Origin: DASWTL01 sp035575925
Lineage (GTDB): Bacteria > Bacteroidota > Bacteroidia > Sphingobacteriales > Sphingobacteriaceae
Assembly: GCA_035575925.1 (NCBI GenBank)
Contig: DATLXK010000052.1
Coordinates: 16,306-80,305 of the forward strand
Length of the DNA: 64,000 nucleotides
Direction of reading: 5' to 3'
The notes beneath the pieces are model-generated. The model saw only the letters and a list, made by a program, of their open reading frames with translations, was not told the DNA's origin and searched no databases. This document shows, in pieces, positions 18,071 through 27,383 of this stretch. The translations under genes and the position numbers were made by a program. Numbering within the stretch: position 1 is the stretch's first letter; each line of letters begins with the position of its first letter.

Positions 18071-18943
18071 CTAGACCAATATACTCAGATTCAATGGGTT
18101 CACCATTATCTCAATTTCTTTTCCCATAATTTGTGCCTCGCCATCCAAATGAACTACCCCTTCTTCCTCACGTGAGATACGAATACCTTTACCCTTTACT
18201 ATTTCAACATATTTGGATTTGTGCGCTGTTTTAATAAACATGTGTATTCCCATTACTGGAAAATGATAAAGTGGAAATGGCTTAATTATACACACGTCCA
18301 GCAAGCCGTCTTTTAAGGATGCAAAAGGCGAAATATGTGCGTTATTGCCAAATTGGGAAGAATTTGCAATACAAATCATAAATGCTTCCCGCTCGATAAA
18401 TTTCCCGTCGATCTCTAATCTGTACTCCTGATTCTTGTATTGGGAGATTTCATCAAACGCAGTTTTAATGTATCCTTTTAAGCCGCGTGTCCTGTCTTTA
18501 GCAAAAGAAGCACTTATTTGCGCATCAAAACCAAGCCCTGCCATATTGAAAAAATTTTTTCCATTAAACAGCCCCGTATCTATCCGATCTATTTTTAACC
18601 GGTTTAATTGAATTACTGCATCTTTTTTGTTAGTACTAATCTTTAAAGACCTTGCCAGGCCATTTCCTGATCCGCAGGGGATAACTCCCATAATCTTTTT
18701 TGAATTAACTACTGCTGATGCAACTTCGTTAATAGTTCCATCACCTCCAACCGCCACAATAATATCTGTATTGCCTGTAACCGCGGCTGTGGCGAGAGAA
18801 TTTGCATGGCCTATAGAAGTAGAAAACTCAAAGCTGGAATCAAATAAATTTTCCGACAGATTCTGTTTGATCACATCAACAATATTTACTTTGCTTTTGC
18901 CTCCGGAAATGGGATTGATGATAAAAAGAATATTCTTTTTCAA
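18071..18943 (-). CDS. YegS/DgkB-type lipid kinase (diacylglycerol kinase family)
   Basis: 290 residues. The N-terminal catalytic domain has NPISGGKSK, the nucleotide loop VGGDGTINEVASAVV and GVIPCGSGNGLARSL; the C-terminal beta-sandwich contains LKDGLLDVCIIKPF and HLDGEAQ. Family members phosphorylate diacylglycerol or related lipids. It is transcribed divergently from metK and lies 44 nt upstream of the OmpA-domain gene, probably in the same transcript. Confidence 0.9.
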   Translation of the reverse strand: MKKNILFIINPISGGKSKVNIVDVIKQNLSENLFDSSFEFSTSIGHANSLATAAVTGNTDIIVAVGGDGTINEVASAVVNSKKIMGVIPCGSGNGLARSLKISTNKKDAVIQLNRLKIDRIDTGLFNGKNFFNMAGLGFDAQISASFAKDRTRGLKGYIKTAFDEISQYKNQEYRLEIDGKFIEREAFMICIANSSQFGNNAHISPFASLKDGLLDVCIIKPFPLYHFPVMGIHMFIKTAHKSKYVEIVKGKGIRISREEEGVVHLDGEAQIMGKEIEIMVNPLNLSILV

Positions 18944-19000
18944 GCAGACAGGTAATTTTTACAAAAATACTTTATAATTTTTCAGAATTTAAAAATTGTT

Positions 19001-19008
19001 TACTTTTG
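19001..19008 (+). promoter_or_regulatory. Predicted -7 box (TACTTTTG) of metK
   Basis: Exact match to TAnnTTTG. It would start transcription near 19012-19015, just before the SAM-II-like aptamer at 19025, so the whole riboswitch would be in the leader. No clean -33 TTTG is seen. Confidence 0.6.
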
Positions 19009-19024
19009 CCCCAATTAGAAAAAA

Positions 19025-19093
19025 GTGGATCGATTTGCGTTGCCTGCCTAACGGCCGGCAGGATTGCAACCACGTAAAAAAAAGTGCTAAATA
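19025..19093 (+). promoter_or_regulatory. SAM-II-like riboswitch in the metK leader, with an extra hairpin in loop L1
   Basis: P1 is GTGG (19025-19028) with CCAC (19070-19073). Loop L1 keeps GATTTG (19032-19037) and ATTGCAA (19063-19069). After P1 come the A-rich linker and the 3' segment TGCTAAA (19085-19091), in the SAM-II order. An 8-nt-loop hairpin with 6-bp arms (19043-19048/19057-19062) interrupts L1. The placement before S-adenosylmethionine synthetase fits feedback control. A competing stem, GTTGC/GCAAC (19039-19043/19066-19070), is also possible. The short P1 and the 75-nt gap to the ATG lower certainty. Confidence 0.65.
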
Positions 19094-19168
19094 ATTACTG
19101 ATTTTTACTTGCCAAGTCACACATTCCTCCACGGTTCTATTTATTAATTAACTCTTTAATTTAGAATA

Positions 19169-20422
19169 ATGCCGTATTTATTTACCTCAGAATCTGTATC
19201 TGAAGGACATCCTGACAAAGTAGCAGATCAAATTTCGGATGCGCTGATTGATAACTTTTTAGCCTGGGATCCGAACTCCAAAGTAGCTTGTGAAACTCTT
19301 GTAACTACCGGACAGGTAGTTTTAGCCGGAGAAGTGAAATCTCAGACTTATCTTGATGTTCAAAAAATTGCACGCGAAGTAATCCGTAAAATTGGTTATA
19401 CCAAATCGGAATATATGTTTGAAGCGGACTCCTGCGGTGTTTTTTCAGCAATCCATGAGCAATCTGCTGATATAAACCAGGGTGTAGATCGTGTAAATAA
19501 GCAAGAGCAAGGCGCAGGCGATCAGGGAATGATGTTTGGCTATGCTACTAATGAAACTGAAAATTATATGCCTTTAGCGTTGGACCTTGCTCATAAGATT
19601 CTGATTGAACTGGCAGTATTACGCCGTGAGAATGGCGATATCAAATATTTACGTCCCGATGCAAAATCGCAGGTAACTATAGAATACAGTGATGATCATA
19701 AACCTGTGCGTATTGAAGCTATTGTAGTTTCTACACAACATGATGATTTTGATACTGAAGTTGCGATGCAGAAAAAGATCCAGGACGATATTGTTTCTAT
19801 TCTGATACCACGTATAAAAAACCAATTGACTCCGGAGCTTCAGAACCTTTTTACCGACCAGATTAAATACCATATCAATCCTACTGGAAAATTTGTAATT
19901 GGAGGTCCTCATGGTGATACCGGCTTAACCGGACGTAAAATAATTGTGGATACCTATGGGGGCAAGGGTGCTCATGGCGGAGGTGCTTTCTCAGGTAAAG
20001 ATCCTTCAAAAGTGGATCGTTCTGCAGCGTATGCAACACGTCATATTGCTAAAAACATGGTTGCAGCGGGAATATGTGACGAAATATTAGTGCAGGTATC
20101 CTATGCAATCGGCGTTAAAGATCCTATGGGGATTTACGTGAATACGTATGGCACCTGTAAATCGGGATTAAACGATGGCGCGATTGCTGAAAAAGTGGCT
20201 CAGATTTTTGATATGACCCCTTACGGAATTGAGACACGTTTAAAATTAAGAAATCCCATTTATTCCGAAACTGCTGCTTACGGCCATATGGGACGTGTAA
20301 ATGAAACCGTAACTAAAAAATTTACCAGCGCAAATGGTGAAACAAAAGATGTAGAGGTTGAATTATTTACCTGGGAAAAACTTGATTTTGTAGATAAGGT
20401 GAAAGCCGCGTTCGGAATATAA
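19169..20422 (+). CDS. metK: S-adenosylmethionine synthetase
   Basis: Makes SAM from methionine and ATP in the cytoplasm. At 417 residues it has all signatures: FTSESVSEGHPDKVADQISD at the N-terminus, GAGDQGMMFGYATNET in the middle and GGGAFSGKDPSKVDRS near residue 270. The C-terminal part includes EIQVSYAIG-type sequence (ILVQVSYAIGVKDP). It has its own promoter and a SAM-II-like leader, consistent with end-product control, and is followed by two hairpins, one a good terminator. Confidence 0.98.
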   Translation: MPYLFTSESVSEGHPDKVADQISDALIDNFLAWDPNSKVACETLVTTGQVVLAGEVKSQTYLDVQKIAREVIRKIGYTKSEYMFEADSCGVFSAIHEQSADINQGVDRVNKQEQGAGDQGMMFGYATNETENYMPLALDLAHKILIELAVLRRENGDIKYLRPDAKSQVTIEYSDDHKPVRIEAIVVSTQHDDFDTEVAMQKKIQDDIVSILIPRIKNQLTPELQNLFTDQIKYHINPTGKFVIGGPHGDTGLTGRKIIVDTYGGKGAHGGGAFSGKDPSKVDRSAAYATRHIAKNMVAAGICDEILVQVSYAIGVKDPMGIYVNTYGTCKSGLNDGAIAEKVAQIFDMTPYGIETRLKLRNPIYSETAAYGHMGRVNETVTKKFTSANGETKDVEVELFTWEKLDFVDKVKAAFGI

Positions 20423-20428
20423 ACAATA

Positions 20429-20503
20429 GACTCATAAGGATTTAAGCCTTGTGAGTCTTAACTTTTACAAAGCCTTTATCATGAGTTGATAAGGCTTTTT
20501 TTA
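20429..20503 (+). terminator. metK 3' hairpins, the second a rho-independent terminator
   Basis: 20429-20439/20447-20457 form an 11-bp stem (one mismatch or G-U). 20469-20481/20487-20498 form a second stem, AAAGCC... with ...GGCTTT, followed by T-rich sequence to 20503. The second looks intrinsic and near-symmetric. The next gene starts 11 nt later, so the terminator lies against its start. Confidence 0.8.
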
Positions 20504-20513
20504 TTGATATGAT

Positions 20514-21074
20514 ATGAAGAAATCTGAAGAGAATCCTTGGACTATTACATCAAGCCAGAACATCTATGATAATCCGTGGATCAATGTTACCGAATATCAG
20601 GTAATTAACCCCTCAGGTAATACAGGGATTTACGGAAAAGCTCATTTTAAAAATCTGGCAATAGGTATAATCTTACTTGATAATGAAGATAACACATGGT
20701 TAGTGGGTCAATACCGTTTCGTGTTAAATGAGTATAGCTGGGAAATTCCGGAAGGAGGAGGATTATTGGGAACTGACCCTCTGGATGCGGCAAAAAGAGA
20801 ACTTCTTGAAGAGACTGGAATAACTGCCAGAAGATGGGAAGAAATTCAACGCATCCATTTATCAAATTCAGTATCTGATGAACTTGGCATTCTATTCCTT
20901 GCCCGGGATCTTACTTTCGGAGATGCTGAACCTGAAGAAACTGAGCAGCTGCAATTATGGAAACTCCCTTTTGATGAAGCATACCAAATGGCTGTAAACG
21001 GCCAAATTACAGATTCCTTAAGTATTGCAGCAATTTTCAAAATTAAACTGTTAAAGATAGAAGGTAAATTATAG
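20514..21074 (+). CDS. NUDIX hydrolase, ADP-ribose pyrophosphatase-like
   Basis: 186 residues. The NUDIX box GGGLLGTDPLDAAKRELLEE followed by TGI (about residues 81-103) has the full GX5EX7REUXEEXGU pattern. The upstream WLVGQYRFVLNEYSWEIPEG is typical of ADP-sugar pyrophosphatases. It probably hydrolyses ADP-ribose or a related nucleotide sugar; the exact substrate is not readable from sequence. It is followed 38 nt later by the acyltransferase gene on the same strand. Confidence 0.88.
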   Translation: MKKSEENPWTITSSQNIYDNPWINVTEYQVINPSGNTGIYGKAHFKNLAIGIILLDNEDNTWLVGQYRFVLNEYSWEIPEGGGLLGTDPLDAAKRELLEETGITARRWEEIQRIHLSNSVSDELGILFLARDLTFGDAEPEETEQLQLWKLPFDEAYQMAVNGQITDSLSIAAIFKIKLLKIEGKL

Positions 21075-21112
21075 CTCATGAGTGAATTATCATATTTGTA
21101 TAATTTAGTAAA

Positions 21113-21847
21113 ATGAAGAAACTTCTTGGTACTATTTTTACGCCTGTTCATTATCTGTACTGGGCAATTATATTATCACTGTTTCATCCCATTCAATGGC
21201 TAAGCTTAAAATTTGGGGGATATAGCGCACATAAAAGATCTGTTGATATCATGAACTTTTTCCTGATTGGGTCTTACTATATCCAGGGAAGCACTGTTAT
21301 CTTTAAAAATCTGCAGATTTTACCTGAAAACAGGCCGATTATTTTTATTTCTAACCATCAAAGCATGTATGATATTCCGCCCTTGATATGGCATTTAAGA
21401 AAATATCACGCTAAGTTTATTTCTAAGATTGAGCTGACTAAAGGCATTCCCAGTATTTCTTTTAATCTTAAACATGGCGGAGGTGCTAATATTGATAGAA
21501 AAGATAGTAAACAAGCTGTTGTTGAAATATTTAAACTAGCAGAACGCATGAAGGCTCACAACTGGTCTGCAGTGATATTTCCCGAGGGTACCCGGTCAAG
21601 AAATGGAAATTTAAAACCTTTTGCGATTGGAGGAGTTGCTACCATCCTAAAGAAGGTTCCTCAGGCCCTAATTGTTCCGGTTGCTATTACAGGAGCGTGG
21701 AAATTAATTAAATATGGCACTTTCCCGTTAAGTTTCGGCGAAAAATTGACCTGGACGGTATTAGATCCTATAGAGCCCGGTGACAGAAATATCGAAGAAC
21801 TGGTTATTGAGGCAGAACAATCAATAAAAATGGCATTAAATCAATAG
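21113..21847 (+). CDS. plsC: 1-acyl-sn-glycerol-3-phosphate acyltransferase (PlsC family)
   Basis: 244 residues with an N-terminal membrane helix (about 10-30). The catalytic acyltransferase motif is SNHQSMYDIP (HX4D, near residue 80) and the phosphate-binding motif is FPEGTRSRNG (near residue 158). It acylates lysophosphatidate to phosphatidate in phospholipid synthesis. It ends 10 nt before the convergent LytTR regulator gene. Confidence 0.92.
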   Translation: MKKLLGTIFTPVHYLYWAIILSLFHPIQWLSLKFGGYSAHKRSVDIMNFFLIGSYYIQGSTVIFKNLQILPENRPIIFISNHQSMYDIPPLIWHLRKYHAKFISKIELTKGIPSISFNLKHGGGANIDRKDSKQAVVEIFKLAERMKAHNWSAVIFPEGTRSRNGNLKPFAIGGVATILKKVPQALIVPVAITGAWKLIKYGTFPLSFGEKLTWTVLDPIEPGDRNIEELVIEAEQSIKMALNQ

Positions 21848-21856
21848 CCATATTAC

Positions 21857-22585
21857 TCAGATATTCTTAGTTTCAATCAGCTTAAAAAAATGCTCACGAT
21901 GGGTATCTCCTATCGGGATTATTTTATCTGAAATAAAGATTCGGCTTCTTTCTATACTCTCAATTTTATCTAAAGAAATGATGTACGATTTATGTACACG
22001 GACAAATTTGCCTGCAGGCAACACCTCTTCCATCTTCTTCATATTTTGAAGTGTTATAACACGCTCAGTGTGTGTGAATATGGATATATAGTCTTTTAAC
22101 CCTTCAATATAAAGGATATCATCCAAATATATTTTTTGAATTTTATGCTCGGTTTTAATAAAAATAAAATCATTGACACTGCTGACCGGCGCAGAAATAA
22201 CCTCAGGTATAATAACGGATGCCTGATGGCCGGTTTGTAGCTGCAGCACTTTATGCACTGCTTTGTAAAACCTGTCAAAAGCTATGGGTTTTAACAAATA
22301 ATCTACTACATCCAGCTCATAGCCATCCAAAGCATACTGGGGATACGCCGTAGTAAGAATTACCTGGCATTTACCGTTAATGATCTTCAGAAACTGAATA
22401 CCTGTTAGCTCCGGCATTTGAACGTCAAGGAAAACAAGGTCAATATGATCCTGCTGTACCATAGCAAGCGCTTCGATAGGATTTGTTGTAGTTTTCACTA
22501 ACTCAAGCGAAGGTATCTTACCGATATAATCAGTAAGAATATCAAGCGCAAGGGGTTCATCATCAACAACCAGACAGCGTATCAT
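21857..22585 (-). CDS. LytTR-family response regulator
   Basis: 242 residues. Receiver domain 1-120 with acidic pocket DDEP (residues 8-11), phospho-acceptor in VFLDVQMPELTG (about residue 55) and conserved Lys in DYLLKPI. The C-terminal LytTR DNA-binding domain (about 140-240) contains KIYLDDILYIEGLKDYISI and FVRVHKSYIISLDKI. It follows its kinase by 1 nt (22585/22587), a standard two-gene operon. Confidence 0.95.
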   Translation of the reverse strand: MIRCLVVDDEPLALDILTDYIGKIPSLELVKTTTNPIEALAMVQQDHIDLVFLDVQMPELTGIQFLKIINGKCQVILTTAYPQYALDGYELDVVDYLLKPIAFDRFYKAVHKVLQLQTGHQASVIIPEVISAPVSSVNDFIFIKTEHKIQKIYLDDILYIEGLKDYISIFTHTERVITLQNMKKMEEVLPAGKFVRVHKSYIISLDKIESIERSRIFISDKIIPIGDTHREHFFKLIETKNI

Positions 22586-22586
22586 A

Positions 22587-23606
22587 TTATAAATCTATAG
22601 ATAATTTAGCAGTATAAAAACCATCATTATGAGTTATATCCAGGGTATATTTTTCAGGATACAACAAATCTAAACGACGTCTGACATTGGACAGGCCTAT
22701 ACCTCCGGTAACGTCTTTATTCTGAACACTGGTTTTATTCTCAATCATAAAAATAAGGCGTCCAATATCAATAACAATATTAATTTTAATAGGATTTTCG
22801 GGATCGGTTATAACGCCATGTTTAAATGCGTTTTCAACAAAAGAAATTAATACAAGAGGTACAATTTGTTGATGTACGTTACTACCCTCGATATTCAATT
22901 GCACATAGAAATCGCTTTTAAAGCGTAATTTTTGCAGTTCTATAAAATTTTCCAGATAACGTATTTCTTTACCCAGATCAACCCTAGGATCGTTGCTTTC
23001 GTATAACATATATCGCATAATCTCTGAAAGCTTTAAAATGGCTTCGGGTGTTTTCTCGGATTTTTGGTACGATAAAGAATAGATATTATTCAGGCAGTTG
23101 AATAAGAAATGGGGATTAATTTGTGAACGTAGAAAGGCCAGTTCGGCAATAAGTTTTTCGTTTTCCAAACCTCTGCGCTCCTTTTCATTTACAAACCAGT
23201 CCATCATAAATTTGATGGCCGTACTCATAAAAACAAAGAACCCGCTTACAAATAATGTACTTAAAAAATAATCTCTCAGGTTTACATTATATACTGCTGC
23301 TTTAGGACCACGCACCAACAAAAATTCTTTAAAAATTATAGCAATTCCGGTTTTTGCAAAGCCAAAAGCAATAATCAAAACCAGAATACTGATCGCGCAG
23401 GCCCAATATCTTCGTGCATTTAAAAATGTTGGAAGAATTAGCAGGTAATTGATATAAAATATCAAAATATTTATCAGGCCATAATAACCAAAGATCACAA
23501 TAGTCTGGTATCGGACACTTTGTCCACGGGTAGCTATTACCATAATAACCGCAATGAGTGCGGTCCAGATAATGCCGTGCAGGAATATCTTTTTAAAAAT
23601 ATTCAT
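22587..23606 (-). CDS. LytS-type sensor histidine kinase (His_kinase domain)
   Basis: 339 residues with four N-terminal membrane helices (about 10-30, 40-62, 70-92 and 112-135). The cytoplasmic part has the phospho-acceptor His in LRSQINPHFLFNCLNNIYSL (about residue 170). The ATP-binding region includes LVLISFVENAFKHGV and GGIGLSNVRRRLDLLYP. No extracellular sensor domain is visible, so the signal is probably sensed at the membrane. It is operonic with the LytTR regulator downstream. Confidence 0.94.
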   Translation of the reverse strand: MNIFKKIFLHGIIWTALIAVIMVIATRGQSVRYQTIVIFGYYGLINILIFYINYLLILPTFLNARRYWACAISILVLIIAFGFAKTGIAIIFKEFLLVRGPKAAVYNVNLRDYFLSTLFVSGFFVFMSTAIKFMMDWFVNEKERRGLENEKLIAELAFLRSQINPHFLFNCLNNIYSLSYQKSEKTPEAILKLSEIMRYMLYESNDPRVDLGKEIRYLENFIELQKLRFKSDFYVQLNIEGSNVHQQIVPLVLISFVENAFKHGVITDPENPIKINIVIDIGRLIFMIENKTSVQNKDVTGGIGLSNVRRRLDLLYPEKYTLDITHNDGFYTAKLSIDL

Positions 23607-23805
23607 AAATAAAAGTACATGTCAATCCCCTTTTTAGTCATCGCTTTAGACGAACCGCCAATTTCCATCTGCAAACAGGCACATTGAATACATAAACTGT
23701 TCACGTATTATAATTAGTCATTGGTCTTGAATTTAGCCCGCTTGGTCTAATAGATTTATTAAAGAAAATTATTGGGGCTTACTTTATACCATCAAACTAA
23801 CAGAA

Positions 23806-23985
23806 ATGAAAAAACTTACCAACCTAATATCCCCATTTATCATGATGCTGGTACCTGTATTTTTGGTAATTGGATTGTTAATACTTAACCGGGGTACAGA
23901 GATGCCAGCTAAAAAAATTGAAGCCGGCACATCTTTCCAGGCTCCTTCATTTAAAGTGATGGTACGGTCTATTTTAAGTGTTTAA
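23806..23985 (+). CDS. Small single-helix membrane protein, 59 residues
   Basis: A short ORF, MKKLTNLISPF..., with one strong hydrophobic helix (about residues 8-28) ending in LNRGTEMPAKK and a polar C-terminus ending VRSILSV. It lies alone on the plus strand in the 406-bp gap between the divergent histidine kinase gene and the cyclotransferase gene, preceded by an A-rich stretch. No family was recognised. Codon use looks ordinary, but length and lack of homology evidence keep it uncertain. Confidence 0.45.
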   Translation: MKKLTNLISPFIMMLVPVFLVIGLLILNRGTEMPAKKIEAGTSFQAPSFKVMVRSILSV

Positions 23986-24012
23986 GGCGTATTTAACTTT
24001 TAGAACGTTATA

Positions 24013-25083
24013 TTAGTTAACAATCGTTGCGTTATTCTCTTTCTTAATAAGCTTTATATGGAATAGTTTATTCCATTTTTTCCCCGTTACAAACAACCGC
24101 TGAGTTTTAATATCATAGGCAATTCCATTGAGAACTTCTCCGAATGTAAACCTTTCTGAAGGATAGATGCCTGCCAAATCAATCTCTCCGGTTACAGCGC
24201 CTGTGGCGGGATCAATAATGATAATCTTATCTTTTGTATAAAGATTCGCATAAAGCGCTCCATCAATAAATTCCAATTCATTTATTGAATCTACGGGGCC
24301 ATTCTTATCAAAAACCTCTATAAATCCCTCCTCATTATAAACATGAGGATTAAGCAGCCAAATCCTATTCGTACCGTCGGATTTATATATTTTCTTTCCA
24401 TCATAGGCCAAACCCCATCCCTCCACGCTTTCTTCATAGGAAAACTCACCTGATTTTTTAAAAGTAGCCTTATCATAAACAAAACCAATTTTATCCTGAT
24501 AGGTAAGCTGAATGATTTTATCACCTATAACTGTAAGCCCTTCAGCAAAGATATCGCCACTCAAATCCAGTTTTTTTAAAACTTTTCCACTTAACGGATC
24601 TACCGTTCTTAAACTGGAGCCTCCCAGGTCAGCCTTGCCGCCATCGCTTTCATAAAAAACCCCATCGTGAAACTCTAAACCCTGTGTGTAAGATGTAGTA
24701 TCATGCGGATAAGATTGAACTACCTGATAAGTAAATCTCTCTGGCTCAATACCAGAATGGAGAATAAAATTCGACGTAATCTCCTGCACATCTCCATTCT
24801 TATAAATTTTTGCTGTAATAAGCCGGTTGCCAAGCCTAAGTTTTGCAGTGTTTATGTTTACTGATGAGGTATCTTTCTTTCGCTCAATTACAGTTGAATC
24901 AATCATATATACCACAGAATCGATTTTATTACTTTTAAAATCTAATTTTAACTTAAGCCCTTTATTTGAGTGTACGGTTGAGCCAATTTCAGGAGTTATA
25001 AAAGATACATTATCTTCAGATTTATCCTGCTTGCATGAACTAATAATCATAATAAATAATAAAGCAGCAAGACATTCTTTCAT
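24013..25083 (-). CDS. Glutaminyl-peptide cyclotransferase, lipoprotein
   Basis: 356 residues counted from MKECLAALL at 25083. That start gives a clean lipoprotein signal (lipobox ISSC, Cys17); a start at 25119 would overlap yraN and bury the signal. The body is the five-bladed beta-propeller glutaminyl cyclotransferase family, seen in SYPHDTTSYTQGLEFHDGVFYES, GKVLKKLDLSGDIFAEGLT and ELEFIDGALYANLYTKD. It would convert N-terminal Gln to pyroglutamate on exported peptides. Confidence 0.88.
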   Translation of the reverse strand: MKECLAALLFIMIISSCKQDKSEDNVSFITPEIGSTVHSNKGLKLKLDFKSNKIDSVVYMIDSTVIERKKDTSSVNINTAKLRLGNRLITAKIYKNGDVQEITSNFILHSGIEPERFTYQVVQSYPHDTTSYTQGLEFHDGVFYESDGGKADLGGSSLRTVDPLSGKVLKKLDLSGDIFAEGLTVIGDKIIQLTYQDKIGFVYDKATFKKSGEFSYEESVEGWGLAYDGKKIYKSDGTNRIWLLNPHVYNEEGFIEVFDKNGPVDSINELEFIDGALYANLYTKDKIIIIDPATGAVTGEIDLAGIYPSERFTFGEVLNGIAYDIKTQRLFVTGKKWNKLFHIKLIKKENNATIVN

Positions 25084-25093
25084 AAAAAATAAC

Positions 25094-25456
25094 TTATTCA
25101 GGCCAAAATGCATCTTCAATATGGTTTAAAGTATAATCAGTTTTAGTATTAAATAAAATGGAGATAATATCAAAGCGGATTTCCCCTTTAAAATCCATCA
25201 AATAAATATATTCATTTGCAGCCACTTCCAGCAGTTTCTGCTTGGCTATATTTACAAACTCTTCAGGCTCGCCAAAGTTGTTACCAGATCTGGCTTTTAC
25301 TTCTACAAAAATGATCTTATTATTTTTATAAACTATCAGATCTACTTCTGCTTTTTTAAAGCACCAATTTTCTTCCAGGATTTCATACTTCGCATTCTCC
25401 AAATGAGCTTTTGCAAGCTGCTCACCCTTTCTCCCAAAATCATTATGCCTTGCCAA
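25094..25456 (-). CDS. YraN/UPF0102 family endonuclease-like protein
   Basis: 120 residues. Matches the UPF0102 family of restriction-endonuclease-like fold: GRKGEQLAKAHLENAKYEIL at the N-terminus and EVDLIVYKNNKIIFVEVKAR as the D-x-ExK-like core. The biochemical role of the family is unsettled; some Holliday-junction or DNA-repair links exist. It follows dnaG by 1 nt (25456/25458). Confidence 0.88.
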   Translation of the reverse strand: MARHNDFGRKGEQLAKAHLENAKYEILEENWCFKKAEVDLIVYKNNKIIFVEVKARSGNNFGEPEEFVNIAKQKLLEVAANEYIYLMDFKGEIRFDIISILFNTKTDYTLNHIEDAFWPE

Positions 25457-25457
25457 T

Positions 25458-27383
25458 CTATTTAAGAATTACAGATCCAAGATAAGTAGAAATACCTTTC
25501 TCTACTTCCTTGACCTGCATATACCGTTTCATTAAAATGGCCTGATTGTCAGGATCATTTTCTTCCTGGATTTCCTGCCGGATATTTTTTAGTATGCGTT
25601 CTACTTTTCGTTTTTTAAGATGGAAAATTCCACCTAAAATAGTTGTACGTAGATTTTCATTTTCCTTACGGACATAAATTTTACGCTTCTCAAACCAGTT
25701 CTCACTAAGCACATAGGGCGATGAAATAAGGGAAATGGTTAGTTCTGATATTTCTGAAACTGCATGCTTTATAAAATCCTGCTCAGAGGGTAGTTTACCC
25801 TGCTCCAACCTGCTTTTATATTCATCAAATATTGTTTTACACAACGGATGCTCAATTTCTACATCACTGAGATTGGCTACCACGTAAGGTGCAATGTAGG
25901 TATCGGTTATTCCGTCCCAATTAACTAATTCGTGCCCATAACTAAGCAAAAGCCTAATAATTTCCTTTTCCTGGTATTCGTCTGTATGTGTTAACGATTC
26001 TGAAAGGTGCAGATCATCAGTTGAAGATGGTTCAGGCTTATCGTATTGTGACTGTGCTGTTTGATTGTCTTTTTTAATTTTGCCCAGACGCATTTTATTC
26101 AGCTCGGAGATTAATGCCCGTTCATCAACCTGCAAAATGGAGCTGCACTCTCTAATAAAAACAGAGGCTTTAATACTATCAGGAATTTTTGCAACACTTT
26201 CTACTATTTCTCTTATAATTCCTGCTTTTTTTATAGGATCATTTCCGGCATCTTTTAAGAGAATAGCGGTTTTGAAGAGAATAAAGTCCTTCTTGCTTTT
26301 TTCTATATACGTTTTAAAGGAAGAAGTGCCTACTTCATGTACATAGGAATCCGGGTCGTGTCCATCAGGGAACAACACCACCTTTACATTCAGACCCTCT
26401 TCCAGTATCATATCTAAACCGCGCAAAGAAGCTTTAATCCCTGCAGCATCTCCATCGAAAAGAATAGTTACATTTTTGGTAAAACGTCCAATTAACCTAA
26501 TCTGATCTGTAGTAAGTGAGGTGCCTGAAGAAGCCACAACATTTTCTATACCTGCCTGATGAACCGAAAGGACATCTGCATAACCTTCTACCAGGTAACA
26601 ATTATCTTCATCACGAATTGCTTTTTTAGCAAAAAATAATCCGTAGAGAACAGCCGATTTATGATAAATATCACTCTCGGGAGAATTAACGTATTTAGGT
26701 ACATTTTTATCCGTTTTCAGCGTTCTGCCGCCAAAGCCTATAATTCTCCCGGTAAAGTTATGTATGGGGAACATCACACGCCCTCGGAAACGATCGTATA
26801 ATTTGCCTTTATCATTACGGCTTGTAAGCCCGGCTTCTTCCAAATACTGCTCTTTATGACCTTCAGATACGGCCGCATGTATTAATGCATCCCATTCATC
26901 CGGAGAATAACCAAGCTCGAATTTCTTTATGATATCATCCCTGAAGCTACGCTCTTTAAAATAACTAAGTCCAATGGCTTGCCAGGCGTGTGTCTCCCAC
27001 ATGGATTTTTGAAAGAATTTACCGGCCCAGGCGGAAACCACATATAAACTTTCCCGGCGGTCATCAGCAATTAATTGCTCCGGGCTCGGTGCAATTTCCT
27101 CGACTTCGATATTGTATTTTTTTGCCAGGAACTTTAAAGCTTCGGGATATGAATACTTTTCATGCTCCATTATGAAGCGTACCGAATCGCCACCCTTACC
27201 ACAACCAAAGCATTTATAAATACCTTTAGTTATTGATACATGAAAGGAAGGCGTTTTTTCATTGTGGAACGGGCAAACTCCTATCAAACTTATACCCCGC
27301 TTTTTAAGCTGCACAAAATCCCCGACCACCTCGTCAATCCGGGCGGTTTCAATTATTTTATCGACGGTTTCTTTGAGTATCAT
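25458..27383 (-). CDS. dnaG: DNA primase
   Basis: 641 residues. N-terminal CHC2 zinc finger with Cys37, His40, Cys58 and Cys61; RNA polymerase core with FGGRTLKTDKNVPKYVNSPES; TOPRIM domain with VEGYADVLSVHQAGIENVVA and ILFDGDAAGIKAS near residue 305. The C-terminal DnaB-interacting region is of normal length. It synthesises RNA primers at replication forks. A TAAATTTG -7 box lies on the minus strand at 27444-27451. Confidence 0.97.
   Translation of the reverse strand: MILKETVDKIIETARIDEVVGDFVQLKKRGISLIGVCPFHNEKTPSFHVSITKGIYKCFGCGKGGDSVRFIMEHEKYSYPEALKFLAKKYNIEVEEIAPSPEQLIADDRRESLYVVSAWAGKFFQKSMWETHAWQAIGLSYFKERSFRDDIIKKFELGYSPDEWDALIHAAVSEGHKEQYLEEAGLTSRNDKGKLYDRFRGRVMFPIHNFTGRIIGFGGRTLKTDKNVPKYVNSPESDIYHKSAVLYGLFFAKKAIRDEDNCYLVEGYADVLSVHQAGIENVVASSGTSLTTDQIRLIGRFTKNVTILFDGDAAGIKASLRGLDMILEEGLNVKVVLFPDGHDPDSYVHEVGTSSFKTYIEKSKKDFILFKTAILLKDAGNDPIKKAGIIREIVESVAKIPDSIKASVFIRECSSILQVDERALISELNKMRLGKIKKDNQTAQSQYDKPEPSSTDDLHLSESLTHTDEYQEKEIIRLLLSYGHELVNWDGITDTYIAPYVVANLSDVEIEHPLCKTIFDEYKSRLEQGKLPSEQDFIKHAVSEISELTISLISSPYVLSENWFEKRKIYVRKENENLRTTILGGIFHLKKRKVERILKNIRQEIQEENDPDNQAILMKRYMQVKEVEKGISTYLGSVILK

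Noticed and set aside
20846..21151. 101-codon minus-strand frame over the NUDIX/plsC junction
   Set aside because: Antisense to two clear genes; composition not protein-like.
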